Positions 42,329 to 53,010 are shown, counted from the stretch's first letter. The stretch is 64,000 bases of DNA from Branchipolynoe longqiensis (GCA_030323885.1 CM059200.1:1697299-1761298), one strand, 5' to 3'. The notes: generated by a model not told the origin, from the letters alone. Made by a program: numbers and translations.

Positions 42329-42475
42329 TTAGACAGTCCACTTCAAAGTGGCCCAGTCAACAGTTGGTTAGAACATAACACACATGTAATATTGCACACT
42401 CTCAGGGAACAAGAGCAACTACTCATAGACAATTCCTATCGGAACTACTTTGTACACAGAAGCCTCATAATCAGC

Positions 42476-42731
42476 CAGGGTAGGACCAGGACAAAGGTAG
42501 GGAAGGACAGCCCAGTTTCCCGGGGCACCTAGTTTACTCGGTCGGGCAAGTGAAGTTCTTGGTGATCCGATCATAAGGGCAAGTTGTTATTTTTCTGATC
42601 TACAGTAGCAGATTTCAGTTTCAATTGGCTGACTTGGTCTTGGGCAAGTAGTTTTGCAACTCGGGCAAATAGAAAATTCAGTCACTTGCCCGGTTGGGCA
42701 ATGGTGAAGAAAGCTACTGTCCTACCCTGCC
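42476..42731. mobile_element. Inverted-repeat element with CAGGGTAGGAC ends
   Basis: Left end CAGGGTAGGACCAGGACAA, right end (other strand) CAGGGTAGGACAGTAGC. GGGCAAGTGA and its complement recur inside. CAGGG termini suggest hAT, but I see no 8-bp duplication. Confidence 0.6.
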
Positions 42732-43350
42732 AGCAATGTGTATATTTTCTATTCTCAATTAATTTAAACACATTTATTTTGAATTGATTTAAACATATCT
42801 ATTTTAAATCTGATTTTTGTTTTCAAATCTCGACTTATATACGCGTAACGCTTTGTAAATCTTAGATTATCGATGCGAGATTTTAATTTGATTAGGGTTT
42901 GAATTATTGTTGCCTCTACTAATTTACATCACCATAATCGTTAGCCTTGTTGAATTTATTCATGTAAACATTTACTTTCAAATTCGTTGCTTTATTTTGA
43001 TGTAAAGTAATTTAGGGGTCTTAATTTCCTTTCTAAAATAATCTTTGATTATAACCATAATTACAAGTTGCAGGAGTTTGATTCCTACTGATATTATTTC
43101 GACAACAGCTGAGTAGAACAAGTTTTAAAAGTGATGTGGCCACAGTTTTAAAATCGCAATGGCCACCGACCAGTAACCATGGTAACGTCAGTGTTATGAC
43201 ACTTAGGCTTATATTTCAATTATCGAAAGTGGGGTGGGCGGCCAACCACGCGGGAAGCCACACAAGTAGGCGACCCGAGACTCCGCTAACTATGACCAGC
43301 TGCTCACAGCTGCTCATGTAACTGCGGACCTGTATTATTGTGTTAGCGGG
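42732..43350. other. Probable intron sequence, unassigned
   Basis: Lies 3' (minus strand) of the Kazal exon. AT-rich with no recognised exon. Confidence 0.45.
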
Positions 43351-43358
43351 TTACTCAC

Positions 43359-43571
43359 CACACGAGCCCTGGTTCCTCACGAGGATCCTCGCTTGTTGCG
43401 CGCAGCTCGCCACCTTCAGGTGACATTCGGAGCTGTAGGTGACGCCGTCTGTACCACACACCGGAGCGAACAGCTGGGCGCATGTCTCCACACACCGGCA
43501 CTCGGCGCGACCACTCCTGGGCTCCACGTGGCAGCGCGCCCCGTACGCGCAGAAACGCTGCTCACAGGGAG
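43359..43571 (-). CDS. Internal exon encoding a follistatin-type (FOLN + Kazal) module, agrin-like
   Basis: The 213-base exon encodes 71 residues with ten cysteines. The FOLN part is CEQRFCAYGARC plus CRC; the Kazal part is C-x3-C-x7-C-x10-C-x6-C-x13-C, including PVCGTDGVTYSSEC. The acceptor is a pyrimidine tract ending CCCACAG (AG at 43572-43573); the donor is G|GTGAGTAA (43351-43358). Both introns are phase 1, so the exon can be duplicated or skipped without a frame change, as is usual for Kazal and EGF modules. Agrin carries many such modules; follistatin, SPARC-related or other matrix proteins remain possible. The product should be secreted extracellular matrix or a protease-inhibitor-like module. 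No second module is recognised within the window, so introns are large. Confidence 0.85.
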
Positions 43572-43573
43572 CT

Positions 43574-44395
43574 GTGGGAGAGAGGGGAGAGGTTTTTGAA
43601 AAATAGGGGTATGGGTGTTGAATCAAGTTCAAATATTGAATTATTATCAATTGTTATCATGAAATGTTTTTAAGTGATCAAATATGTAATAGTAAAACAA
43701 TATTAAATGTGACAATATATATTGGAAAAGGTATAACATATTAAAGTCATACTATATAAAATATGTAATAACATATTAAAGGCATTAAAATAAAAGTACA
43801 CATATTAGTAATAAAATAGTAAAACTGTAATAAAATAGTAAATAAGTCATAGAATAGTAAATCAGTCATGAAATATTAAAGTAATAACATATTAACTAAG
43901 TCATAAAATAGTAAATTAATAATTAAAAGTAAATGAGTCATACCATAGTAAATCAGGCATTATAGGTAATAAAATAATGAATATCATTATAATAAATAAT
44001 CTTGAATATTAAATGACATAACATTAACACAGTAATAACATATCAGTTATAACATATAAAGGCCATACAATATCAGTAATGAAATATCAGTCATAACATA
44101 TCAGTAAACAAATATTAAAGTCACAAAATATTAAATAATTGAGTACAACTATTAAATGACTCAAATGGTGCCGTCATCCAGCAATTGACATATTATATGT
44201 AGAGGATGGCCATGCAATAGCCATACAATAACCACTGGAAGTTAAATAAATAATATAAATAACTTTGCTTTCAGAAATCTGAATAAATTAAGCAAATTAA
44301 GCATCACTGTTTTTTATGGAAACCTACATGAACACAAATACCTGTTAGAATAGCAACTGGAGGCTTAACAACAATTATACACATTTAGATTTACC
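43574..44395. repeat. Degenerate AT-rich tandem repeat in probable intron
   Basis: From about 43680 to 44170 the sequence is built from AGTNATAAAATANTAAA and CATATNAAAGTCATA words of 10-14 bp, strongly diverged. Confidence 0.6.
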
Positions 44396-44399
44396 TAGG

Positions 44400-44612
44400 A
44401 GTATATATATATATAATTTTCAGCGGTACAGTGAGTGGCGGTTACAATGTGCAGGGGTGCTGGCGCCACCATCGGAGCGGAGATGTAGGAGGCTGGAGCA
44501 TTAGATTATTATGAGAGACTCCCACAGTCCATGAAGCTGAGTGAGTGTTGAGGGAGAGGAGGGATATTCCAGGTTATTATACTCGTATAATTCTTATACA
44601 GCATATATATAT
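44400..44612 (-). repeat. Dispersed repeat DR3, longest copy
   Basis: Begins at a TATATATATA run. CAGCGGTACAGTGAGTGGCG, GGTGCTGGCGCCACCATCGG, CCAGGTTATTATACTCGTAT and TTCTTATACAGCATATATAT are the reverse complement of 1985-2158. Confidence 0.75.
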
Positions 44613-45112
44613 ACGAAATGTCAAATATATGCAGAATAACTTGACTACAAAGACTGATCTGTCCAAAGATCACATTTCCCCTATAGATTTAATTAATCAA
44701 GCGCCTCGGAACAAAATCAACAAGTTTATGCAGAGGTATAATTTCCCTACTCGCAGGTACCCACCCCCTGCCCCACCTCCACTCACCCCCTCCCCCACCT
44801 CCACCCAAGCCCCCAGCGGCATACTGGCCACATCCACCATGACAATCATCAATGCTTAGATACAAATTGACATTTTAAAACAACAGATTATTAATTAAGG
44901 AAGTTGAGAATTTGATAAACTAAACTTCTTTCTACATTTTCATCCCGAGTTGTTCAGCTTCCGCCATTCAATAAAACAACTAAGAAGTGCCTGTGTTTAC
45001 CATTTCCTACCGTTGGGCAAATACTGTGTTAGTTCACAACATTCTAAACTGTTTGATCCACATTCATTGGTGGGATTATGAATAAACCAGCTTAAATTAT
45101 TACTCTGCCCAA
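44613..45112. other. Unassigned, with C-rich stretch at 44760-44815
   Basis: No gene recognised. Confidence 0.45.
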
Positions 45113-45117
45113 ACTAA

Positions 45118-45822
45118 AGGGGCTGTCACATTACGACGTATGTCCTTCGCGTATGCCGACGTATGCGATTTTCGACCAACACATCGACGTACATCATCAT
45201 ACGGTATGTACGCATTGGATGTATGTCGGGTATGTTCTGGGTACGTTGTTATACATCGTCTTACATTGCCGTGTGTCGAGGCTCCGAAAAAATGTTGTGC
45301 ATGCTCAAAATTTCTGTGTGTCAATGTCTGCCTCGGATGTTGAATGTATGCTGGGTGTATGTTTGGTATACATTGGCATATGTTGGGAGTATGTTCGGGA
45401 TATGTTGGAATATGTTGGTGCACATTAGCCATACGTTCAGCCTGTTGGGAACGTACAGTCCGCGTACTGCCAATGGATGCATAACATTCTCCAAACATAC
45501 TTTGAATGTATGCCTCCCATATCTCCAGTGGACTTAACGTATACACCATACTGCTAGTGATGGAGTAATGTAGATAATGTTGGTCACCGTACCATGAGCG
45601 TATGCAAACATTTTGCGAATGTTTTGTGATTCACATGAATGCTCTCAATAGGTCAGAGATACGTTCCGCATACGTTAGATACATTGTGTTATGTTGTGTG
45701 TACACCCATTTTTATCCCTCACAGCGCAACAAGTTTGGTGTATGCCAACCAATTTTGATTTGAAATTTATTTCAACACATTATGCACACACCGGCGCCAT
45801 ACGTCGTAGTTTGACAGGGCCT
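45118..45822. mobile_element. GTCACA-type element with hairpin, TAA duplication
   Basis: 705 bp flanked by TAA (45115-45117, 45823-45825). Ends AGGGGCTGTCACATTACGAC and, on the other strand, AGGCCCTGTCAAACTACGAC. The interior is made of TATGTTGGNNTATG, GTACGTTG and CATACG words. Hairpin at 45290-45313: AAATGTTG / CAAAATTT around TGCATGCT, one mismatch. Frames inside (up to 149 codons, both strands) are by-products. Confidence 0.9.
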
Positions 45823-45844
45823 TAAGAGACATCAACTTTCAATA

Positions 45845-45900
45845 GTCTGTTTGTTTGTTGTTTTACGTCCTAGCAAATCTAAGGTTATATCAGGATGGAC
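45845..45900 (-). repeat. SINE-A 3' fragment
   Basis: GTTTGTTTGTTGTTTTACGT, CCTAGCAAATCTAAGG, TTATATCAGGATGG. Only the tail is present. Confidence 0.8.
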
Positions 45901-46908
45901 TTTCAATAGTACTACGGTAAAATTTCCAATATAAAAAAACAAAACCAACAAAACTATTTAGTTCCACTGGTACCTAGGGAGGAAAGCAGTAAAATGTTGT
46001 CTGCTCTCACAGAAATGACAGCTTAACCTCAATCGAAGCCACAGGTCACCTGTCAACTTGTAATGGCACTGTCAACTAGTGATGTTGGCATGACAACAGT
46101 CTATGCTATGCAATGTATTCCAATTACCGCTATAATGTTGTGCAATAGGACATCCAGGGCAAAACTAAGATCCTTTGCAATCATACAAGTATTATTCCTC
46201 CTACTGTTCATCTATCTAATAACAATAATAGTATTGATAATAAACTGGTAATACCCAATATAAATACCAAACTGCAAAACACCCACTGTGAAACCCAGAC
46301 CACATATATTACAAAATACGAAACCTAATCCCGAACAATACCTCACCCATGCTATTTATCTTACATGTTGGTACAGACTTGGGTATGCAGGTATTGCAAT
46401 ACCTCAGGGAGTTTGACACCCCTGCCCTGCAGAGTTGTAAACCACTGCCTTGTGGTTCAGGTTCTTGACAGAACCGAAGGGTAAGGGAGCAAACCCTAAA
46501 CAGAAAACCATGTCACTGTGGCAGCATCAAGGGCTGTTGATGTATCAAACTCCCAACATCTCCCGATTAGCCACTGCAGGGACAAATAGCTTTGCGCCTG
46601 TCTGGAAATGTTCTTGCTGGTGTGAGACCTATATTTGCTCCCCAAGAGAATGCCGCTGGTAACTTGCACCAATGATCACCTAACTATACTGTCGATGTAT
46701 CCCTATGGCATCGACTCATAGCAACCGGTGAAGACTCTCCGGGTGGTACATGTGTACTACGACACAAGTGGGCGCCACCGTGGCCTTCTCACCAGTGAAT
46801 GCCCAGAATGCGCTCCAAGATGTTGCCGGTGGGACGGTGCACTCTGTAGCCTAGATACAAGTTGTACCCCCTATATACAGTAGGGGTGAATGACAACGCA
46901 GTCTACAA
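45901..46908. other. No gene recognised
   Basis: Frames at 46063-46251 and 46450-46662 show no recognisable domain. Likely intron or intergenic. Confidence 0.4.
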
Positions 46909-46910
46909 AA

Positions 46911-47237
46911 AAAGTTAGTTTTATTTAACGACACCTATAGAGCACATTGATTTTTATCATTGGCTATTGGACATAAAACATATTTCTTTGGAGGAAATCA
47001 GGAGCCACCACATCGGTTACTCTTTCCGATAAGCAGCAAGGGGTCTTTTATATGCACTTTCCCACAGACAGTACAGCACATACCATAGCCTTTGATGAAT
47101 TAGTTGTGGAACACTGGTTGGAACGGAAAATAGCCCAAACTGCAAATGTCTCCACTGAGAAGGATCCATCGGATGACCGACACCTTCACAGGTGGACACT
47201 CTACCACCTGAACTATGTCCCGCTCTACAAGTAGTAC
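46911..47237 (-). repeat. SINE-C (mollusc-type repeat), copy 1
   Basis: AGTTTTATTTAACGACACCT, CATTGGCTATTGGACATAAA, AAGGGGTCTTTTATATGCAC, GGAACGGAAAATAGCCCAAA and an end that in reverse complement reads ATAGTTCAGGTGGTAGAGTG, an A-box-like tRNA start. I recognise this from molluscan genomic sequence. The sister copy is at 60421-60735. Confidence 0.8.
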
Positions 47238-47428
47238 AACGTAGAGTCTTTTAAATGATTCACGTCAACACATTGTTTAATGCTCATGAACACACACATA
47301 TCGTTAATGCACTTAGATATACGCAGAGTAGGTTCAGGTACCATACAACATATGGTTTGTATAGGATTCAGCTCAAGGCAAACCAAAGTGAAAGGGGAGA
47401 TGCAAACAAACAAAGGGACATTGCTCCC
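47238..47428. other. Unassigned sequence
   Basis: Nothing recognised. Confidence 0.5.
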
Positions 47429-47431
47429 TAA

Positions 47432-47961
47432 AGCACCAGTCACACCTTACCGGACTGAGTTCTGGACACCACCTGACAAAGAATTTTCTAGTCGGGTGGT
47501 GTTCGGTATCAGAATGTACCAAAATGTGTCGAACTGTTGTGCTTTCAATGGACAAGGAATGTACATTAATGAATAGCCACCAGACAATAACTGGACAATA
47601 ACCGGATGATAACCGGATGACACCTGATAACAACGGACAAGCAACGGACCGAATTCCCGCAACACCGTCAATGGACTCTTCAGGAAACAAACCAGAGACA
47701 TAATGGATGGGTACCGGACATGAACCAGACAAACCGGACTAAACAGACTTAAAATGGACACCAACCATACACACCAGTCTGCCGGTGTCTGGTACAAGTT
47801 TTGTGCATGTTCAAAACTTGCTACCGTACACACCGGATACCACCAGACACAGAACGGACATGCCGGATGCGTTCTGTATATAAACCATACATTGCCTTAT
47901 TTCACCAGACAGTGTCCGTTTTCTATCCGTTTCCCCAGTCGGGTAAAGTGTCACTCCGCCT
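47432..47961. mobile_element. Inverted-repeat element, word CCGGACA, hairpin, TAA duplication
   Basis: 530 bp flanked by TAA (47429-47431, 47962-47964). Ends AGCACCAGTCACACCTTACC and, on the other strand, AGGCGGAGTGACACTTTACC. The interior repeats AACCGGATGA, ACCAGACA and ACCGGAC. The hairpin at 47795-47820 has a perfect 9-bp stem CAAGTTTTG / CAAAACTTG around TGCATGTT, extended by GGTA / TACC with one bulge. Confidence 0.9.
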
Positions 47962-47964
47962 TAA

Positions 47965-48130
47965 GGTAAGATTCAAACCCAGGCTTCAGTCATTCTGGGA
48001 TTACCATCCTAACCATACATCTATCTAGACTCGCTGACACAATCAGCCTATCCATGCCTAGTTATGGATGTGGTATTTTGCCAATGAGGAATGCAGACTA
48101 CTATTTTTTAAATTTTTTTGTTGGTCCATT
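47965..48130. other. Unassigned sequence
   Basis: Nothing recognised. Confidence 0.45.
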
Positions 48131-48132
48131 AG

Positions 48133-48428
48133 TTGTTTAAGCAGGGGAAATTTCAGTCATAGACGACTGGTCTTCCTCATTCCACTGCTGGTCGATAGAA
48201 AGCCCGAGCCTACACTTTTACCGACCCAAGGGATTTTTAACCTCCCACACCACATAGACATGGTATGAGAGCAACCGGCCTTTGATGACGCTGTAAGTTA
48301 TACACAGCGGTGGAAATCCAAATTGGCAGAGCTGGGGGTACGGGGAATCAAGCCGCCGACCCTCAGATTAGGAGTCTGACCTAGAAAAAAGTCAGACACT
48401 CTAACCACTCTGCCACAGAGAACGCCAC
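48133..48428 (-). repeat. SINE-B with the shared alternative tail
   Basis: Tail first: TTGTTTAAGCAGGGGAAATT, GGTCTTCCTCATTCCACTGC. Then the SINE-B body (CACTTTTACCGACCCAAGGG) and the complete head in reverse complement ending TAACCACTCTGCCACAGAGA. The same tail follows SINE-A at 59735, whereas the SINE-B copy at 38298 has a different 3' end. Confidence 0.85.
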
Positions 48429-48437
48429 AATACTTAC

Positions 48438-48560
48438 AGACCGGACGCACTGGCCGAATTGGTAGAGCTCAGGCTTTGTGTGCTGAAGGTCAGGAGTTTG
48501 AATGCCAGCCGACTTATAACATTAATATTTGTCAATATCTACTCTGGCGCTCGGCATTAC
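48438..48560 (+). repeat. SINE-A variant head fragment
   Basis: GACGCACTGGCCGAATTGGT, AGAGCTCAGG and B-box region AGGAGTTTGAATGCCAG, then ACTCTGGCGCTCGGCATTAC. Confidence 0.75.
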
Positions 48561-48740
48561 GAGAAATGAACAGCTCTGATTGGTTCTTTTTTATTGCAAA
48601 TGGCCACCCCCATACAGGGCAGCCATTTGCAATGGAAGAGAACACCTCTGATTGGCTGAAACAACTGAAACCACTTGACTGGTCCTCTTTGCATTCCAAA
48701 ACCTAGTTCACTGATTAGGAGGGCGGGGCCTAAATCTTGC
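48561..48740. mobile_element. Fragment related to the GAGACG inverted-repeat element
   Basis: ATTGCAAATGGCCACCCCCA, GCAGCCATTTGCAATGGAAG and CTCTGATTGGCTGAAACA match the middle of 50412-50728. No terminal repeats of its own found. Confidence 0.65.
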
Positions 48741-49225
48741 TGATCGAAAGGTCCCAGTCGACTGCCTCCATTGATTCACACAGAGGCAACTGATATCGCC
48801 TTAATGGGAACTTGTCTCCCAGGCACACTGTAAGCGCCGTGAACTGAGGGGGTGGTGGAGGGACACATCAAAGACACCCTGACAGATCTGCGTCTGTGTG
48901 CCATTTCTTGTGTGAAGGCTGCGCATAGAAGTACAGACAACACAGTGAATCTCCCCGCCAGTTGTATTGAACTCTTTATCAATATCACATGTGTGTAGCC
49001 TATGTTCTTGTCGTTGATGGATTCCCTCTCTTTCTTTGGGTGCTATTTCTGAGTACTATTTGCTTATATATATCTTCTGATTTTTTTGATTTTTTGTTAC
49101 AAACTTCTTGGTGATTATGTTATTCTTCTGAATTGTCGTTTTTCAAGCGGTATACAAATAATTGGAATATAATTGTTGTGAGGGTTGCATAGGTTGATTT
49201 GGTTTGAGGTAATTTCAATATGCAC
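48741..49225. other. Unassigned sequence
   Basis: Nothing recognised. Confidence 0.5.
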
Positions 49226-49227
49226 CA

Positions 49228-49325
49228 TTCCATTGCTCCTGCCATATCCTAGCAATGACAAGCGCCAGGATAGCTGCAAACAGGCATACATTTGTAAGTT
49301 GCTGGAGATGGTTTGAACCGGGTTT
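49228..49325 (-). repeat. SINE-A fragment (head side)
   Basis: GCTCCTGCCATATCCTAGCA, ATGACAAGCGCCAGGATAGC and GGAGATGGTTTGAACC. It joins directly to another SINE-A tail at 49326. Confidence 0.7.
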
Positions 49326-49475
49326 TTTGTTGTTGCAGTTTTATATCCTAGCAATATTTAAGGTCAGATTAGGATGCGTAGCGACTTTCCAAGGGAGCAC
49401 CGCTGGCAAATTTATAGTTCTGCCCCACTGGGAATCCAAGCAACTGGCACCATGACCAAGTCATTGACATTGTTT
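49326..49475 (-). repeat. SINE-A 3' fragment
   Basis: GTTGTTGCAGTTTTATATCC, TAGCAATATTTAAGGTCAGA, TTATAGTTCTGCCCCACTGG and CTGGCACCATGACC. Confidence 0.8.
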
Positions 49476-49985
49476 GTGATGCTCAGCAACACGGGTAATT
49501 TGGCATTCGATCACCGCCATAGCCTCAGAGCATTAAGATTAATACTTATGCTGCCACCTATCTACTTAAGGCGATACTACCTTCTGACTTCTGCATCAGC
49601 GCCGTCTGGTTATTCGTACTTTGATACGAAATACTTTGAGATGCTAACTCTGTCTTACTGACCTGCCACCTGCGGTCGCCCGCTCGAACTACTGGCGCAA
49701 GCACCTATATAAGGACCGTCTTAGCGGCGGAGAGCTCACTTTGACACGGCCACAGGAGGACACTAGCTGGCTTTGAACTGCCATCCCACCCACCCCTGCT
49801 AAAAGACTATTTGGGGCTAAGGGTTAAAGCGTATTGACCTCTTTGTGCATAACTCATTGGCTTATCTCACTGTGCTTATTCTGTTGAATTTAATATGTGC
49901 TTACTAAAATTGACATGTGCTTACTACAGACGCATTATCGAAAAAGAAATGAATCCAATGTTAAACTCATATGCGGTGTCGGTGT
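49476..49985. other. Unassigned sequence
   Basis: Nothing recognised. Confidence 0.45.
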
Positions 49986-49991
49986 CAAATT

Positions 49992-50110
49992 ACTGACAAA
50001 ACCAGTCCTTGTCCTGTCATAGCAAAGCCGGGCTTCAGACTACGCAAAAGCAAGTATCAATTTTATAACGCATGAATTTGACTCGGTCAGGTGTCGCACC
50101 CATGACATCC
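49992..50110 (-). repeat. SINE-A fragment (head side)
   Basis: CAAAACCAGTCCTTGTCCTG, GCAAGTATCAATTTTATAAC and TTTGACTCGGTCAGGTGTCG. It lies head-to-tail with the next copy. Confidence 0.75.
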
Positions 50111-50114
50111 CCAC

Positions 50115-50760
50115 AAGTTTGTTTGTTTGAGTTAAATGTCCTGGCAACATCTAGGGTATATCACGACGTATACCAACTTGTGGCAGTGTGCACTCATGGT
50201 GACTTTATAGTGTTACCCACGTGGAAGACCAGGCCCACTGGCACCATGGCCCGATTTTCCCAATCAGTCACAATAGCCTGATACTGAGCTAACCAGGCCT
50301 TGATATATGCTAGTAATGCCGAGCACCAGGCGAGGAAGAGACATATATTAACTTTGTAAGTCATTGGTTTAAATCGATTGGGATTGGAACACCCAACCTT
50401 CCAGATGGAAAAGCTGGGCCGCATTCAGGGTACGCCTCCGTGACGCCGCAGGGAAATCCGTGCCATTGCACTAGTCTAAAAGGAAAAAGCAGTTGGTCGC
50501 CTCGAAAATGGCCGCCCCCATAGGCGGCAGCCATTTGCAATGAAAAAGAAGCACTCTGATGGGTTGAAACCACTGAATACGGCAGCCATTTTTGAGGTGC
50601 TTTTCGTCTCCTGTCTGAAATGGGAGGCTTCTCTGAGACGTCTCCGAGACGCACCCTGAAGGGAAATAAGCCAAAAAGCATCGCTGAGATGTCGGGGACG
50701 TTTCGGAGACATACCCTGAACGGGGCCCTACGCTGTACAGATTAGGCCACCATGTTCGAT
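50115..50760 (-). repeat. SINE-A interrupted in its tRNA head
   Basis: Left part 50115-50410 (GTTTGTTTGTTTGAGTTAAA through AATCGATTGGGATTGGAACA to TCCAGATGGAAAAGCT). It continues after the next element at 50729 with ACGCTGTACAGATTAGGCCA, the A-box complement. The SINE was therefore in place before the inserted element. A further variant-head piece (CTTACCCTATCGGCCAGCCA) follows at 50766-50830. Confidence 0.75.
50412..50728. mobile_element. Inverted-repeat element, word GAGACG, inside a SINE-A
   Basis: Starts GGGCCGCATTCAGGGTACGC and ends, on the other strand, GGGCCCCGTTCAGGGTATGT; both are followed by CTCCG. TCTCCGAGACGCACCCTGAA at 50641-50660 is an internal repeat of the end. GGSCC ends again resemble the Harbinger-like group. 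The target duplication is unclear. Confidence 0.8.
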
Positions 50761-50830
50761 CGTCCGCCCAAGGGAAGCCGGGCAGTTTGCCAGACAGCGG
50801 TCTTACCCTATCGGCCAGCCAGTCCAGTTG

Positions 50831-50985
50831 AGTCAGAGGCAATATAGGATGGCAATGTAGGTGGGCTTCCACACACGCCCGGGTGTTTACAAGTCACGTG
50901 GTACCACCAGCCATCAGTAAGCGCTTCCAATTTGTATGTTAATACAGGCTTTATGTCTACTGTCAGCGAGAAGGCTTGTTGTACC
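50831..50985. other. Unassigned sequence
   Basis: Nothing recognised. Confidence 0.4.
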
Positions 50986-50987
50986 CA

Positions 50988-52640
50988 CAGTGTACCAACC
51001 AGTCCACCAACCAGCGCATCAACCAGCACACCAACCAGCGCACCAACCAGCGCACCAAACAACACACCAACCAGCGCACCAACCAGCGTGCCGACCAACC
51101 CACCAACCGACCCACCAACCAACACACCAACCAGCGTGCCGACCAATGTACCAACCAGTCCACCAACCAAGTCACCAACCAGCACGCCAACCAGCGTGCC
51201 AACCAATGTACCAACCAGCGTGCCAACCAACCCACCAACCAACCCACCAACCAACACACCAACCAGCGTGCCGACCAATGTACCAACCAGCACACCACCC
51301 AACACACCAACCAACGTGCTGACCAACCCACCAAGCAACCCACCAACCAACACACCAACCAGCGTGCCGACCAACCCACCAACCACCCCAACCAACCAAC
51401 GCACCACCCAGCGCACCAACCAGTGCACCAACCAACACACAAACCAGTGCACCAAACAATACACCAACCAGCACACCAACCAAAACACCAACCAGCGCAC
51501 CAAGCAACCAAGCAACCAACTGACCAACCAACACACCAACCAGCGCACCAACCAGAGTGCCGACCAACCCACCAACCAACACACCAACCAACACACCAAC
51601 CAGCGTGCTGACCAATGTACCAACCAGTCCACCAAACAAGGCACTAACCATCGCACCAGCCAGCACACCAACCACCGCACCAACCAACACACCAACCAGC
51701 ACACTAACCAGCGTACCAACCAGCGCAACAACCAGTGCACCAACCAACACACCAACCAGCAGACCAACCAACACACCAACCAGCACACAAACCAGCGCAC
51801 CAACCAGCGCACCAACCACCACTCCAACCAGCACAATAACCAACACACCAACCAGCGCACCAACCAGTGCACCAACCAACACACCAACCAGCACACCAAC
51901 CAGCGCACCAACCAGCGCACCAACCAGCACACCAACCAGCGCACCAACCAGCACACCAACCAGCGCACCAACCAGCGCACCAACCACCACTCCAACCAGC
52001 ACAATAACCAACACACCAAGCAGCGCACCAACCAGTGCACCAACCAACACACCAACCAGCACACCAACCAGCGCACCAACCAGCGCACCAACCAGCGCAC
52101 CAACCAGCCCACCAACCACAGCACCAACCAGCGCACCAACCAGCACACCAACCAGCGCACCAACCAGCGCGCCAACCAATGCACCAACCAGCGCACCAAC
52201 CAACCAACCAACCAACTGACCAACCAACACACCAACCACCCCAACCAACCAGTGCACCAAACAGCGCACCAACCAGTGCACCAACCAACACGCCAACTAG
52301 TGCACCAAGGAACACACCAACCAGCCCACCAAGCAACACACCAACCAACACACCAACCAAAACACCAACCAGCACACTAAACATCACACCAACCAGTGCA
52401 CCAACCAGCGCACCAACCAACACGCCAACCAGCACACCAACCAACACACCAACCAGTGCACCAAACAACACAGCAACTAGCACACCAACCAACACACCAA
52501 CCAATGCACCAACCAACACATCAACCAGCACACTAACCAGCACACCAACCAGCGCAACAACCAGCCCACCAACCAGCACACCAACCAGCACACTAACCAG
52601 TGCACCAACCAGTGCACCAACCAGCACGCCGCAGAGTTGC
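50988..52640. repeat. 12-bp minisatellite (CACCAACCAGCG), about 1.65 kb
   Basis: About 135 units of CACCAACCAGCG, CACCAACCAGCA and CACCAACCAACA. Because 12 is a multiple of three and the units lack stops, frames of 200-480 codons run through on both strands (TNQR, APTS and VGAL repeats). No start context, splice signals or domain supports a real protein. Confidence 0.95.
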
Positions 52641-52671
52641 TGCCCAACACACTTCATCTGAAACCACTAGG

Positions 52672-52830
52672 GATTGCTTGTTTACGGGGATTTTACCTCC
52701 TAGCAAAGCTTACAGTATTATCAGGAGTCACCGACTTGTAATAGTGTGCAGTCATGATGACATTTTAGTGCTACCCACTGGGAGACTGTGCCACTGGGCT
52801 GCGTGGCACCAATACAGCAGTACCTGAGTT
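52672..52830 (-). repeat. SINE-A 3' fragment, diverged
   Basis: TTTTACCTCCTAGCAAAGCT, CACCGACTTGTAATAGTGTG and CCCACTGGGAGACTGTGCCA. Confidence 0.7.
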
Positions 52831-52944
52831 CAGCTATACGTCGATGACAAAAAACCTTGCCATGTGTGTATAATGTTTTATGTACAAATAATCGTTGTTT
52901 CACATTTCCTTATTTCTCTGATAACAGGACATGTGCTATGTCAG

Positions 52945-53010
52945 GACAACACCCGTCCTGATAGGACCTTAGATGTTGCTAGGATGCAAAACTCCAAAAA
53001 TCAACCAACC
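52945..53010 (+). repeat. SINE-A tail fragment
   Basis: CACCCGTCCTGATAGGACCT, TAGATGTTGCTAGGATGCAA. Only the last about 60 bp. Confidence 0.8.

Noticed and set aside
41699..42331. piggyBac or Kolobok assignment (TTAA target)
   Set aside because: TTAA is seen on one side only; TTA or TAA duplicates exactly on both sides in four elements, fitting a 3-bp TWA target better.
45100..45549. 149-codon minus-strand frame and overlapping plus-strand frames
   Set aside because: Lie inside the GTCACA-type element at 45118-45822 and consist of its CATACG-type words.
50932..52380. 482-codon open frame (and 478 codons on the other strand)
   Set aside because: Arises from a 12-bp minisatellite without stop codons; equally open on both strands, no domain, no splice or start context.
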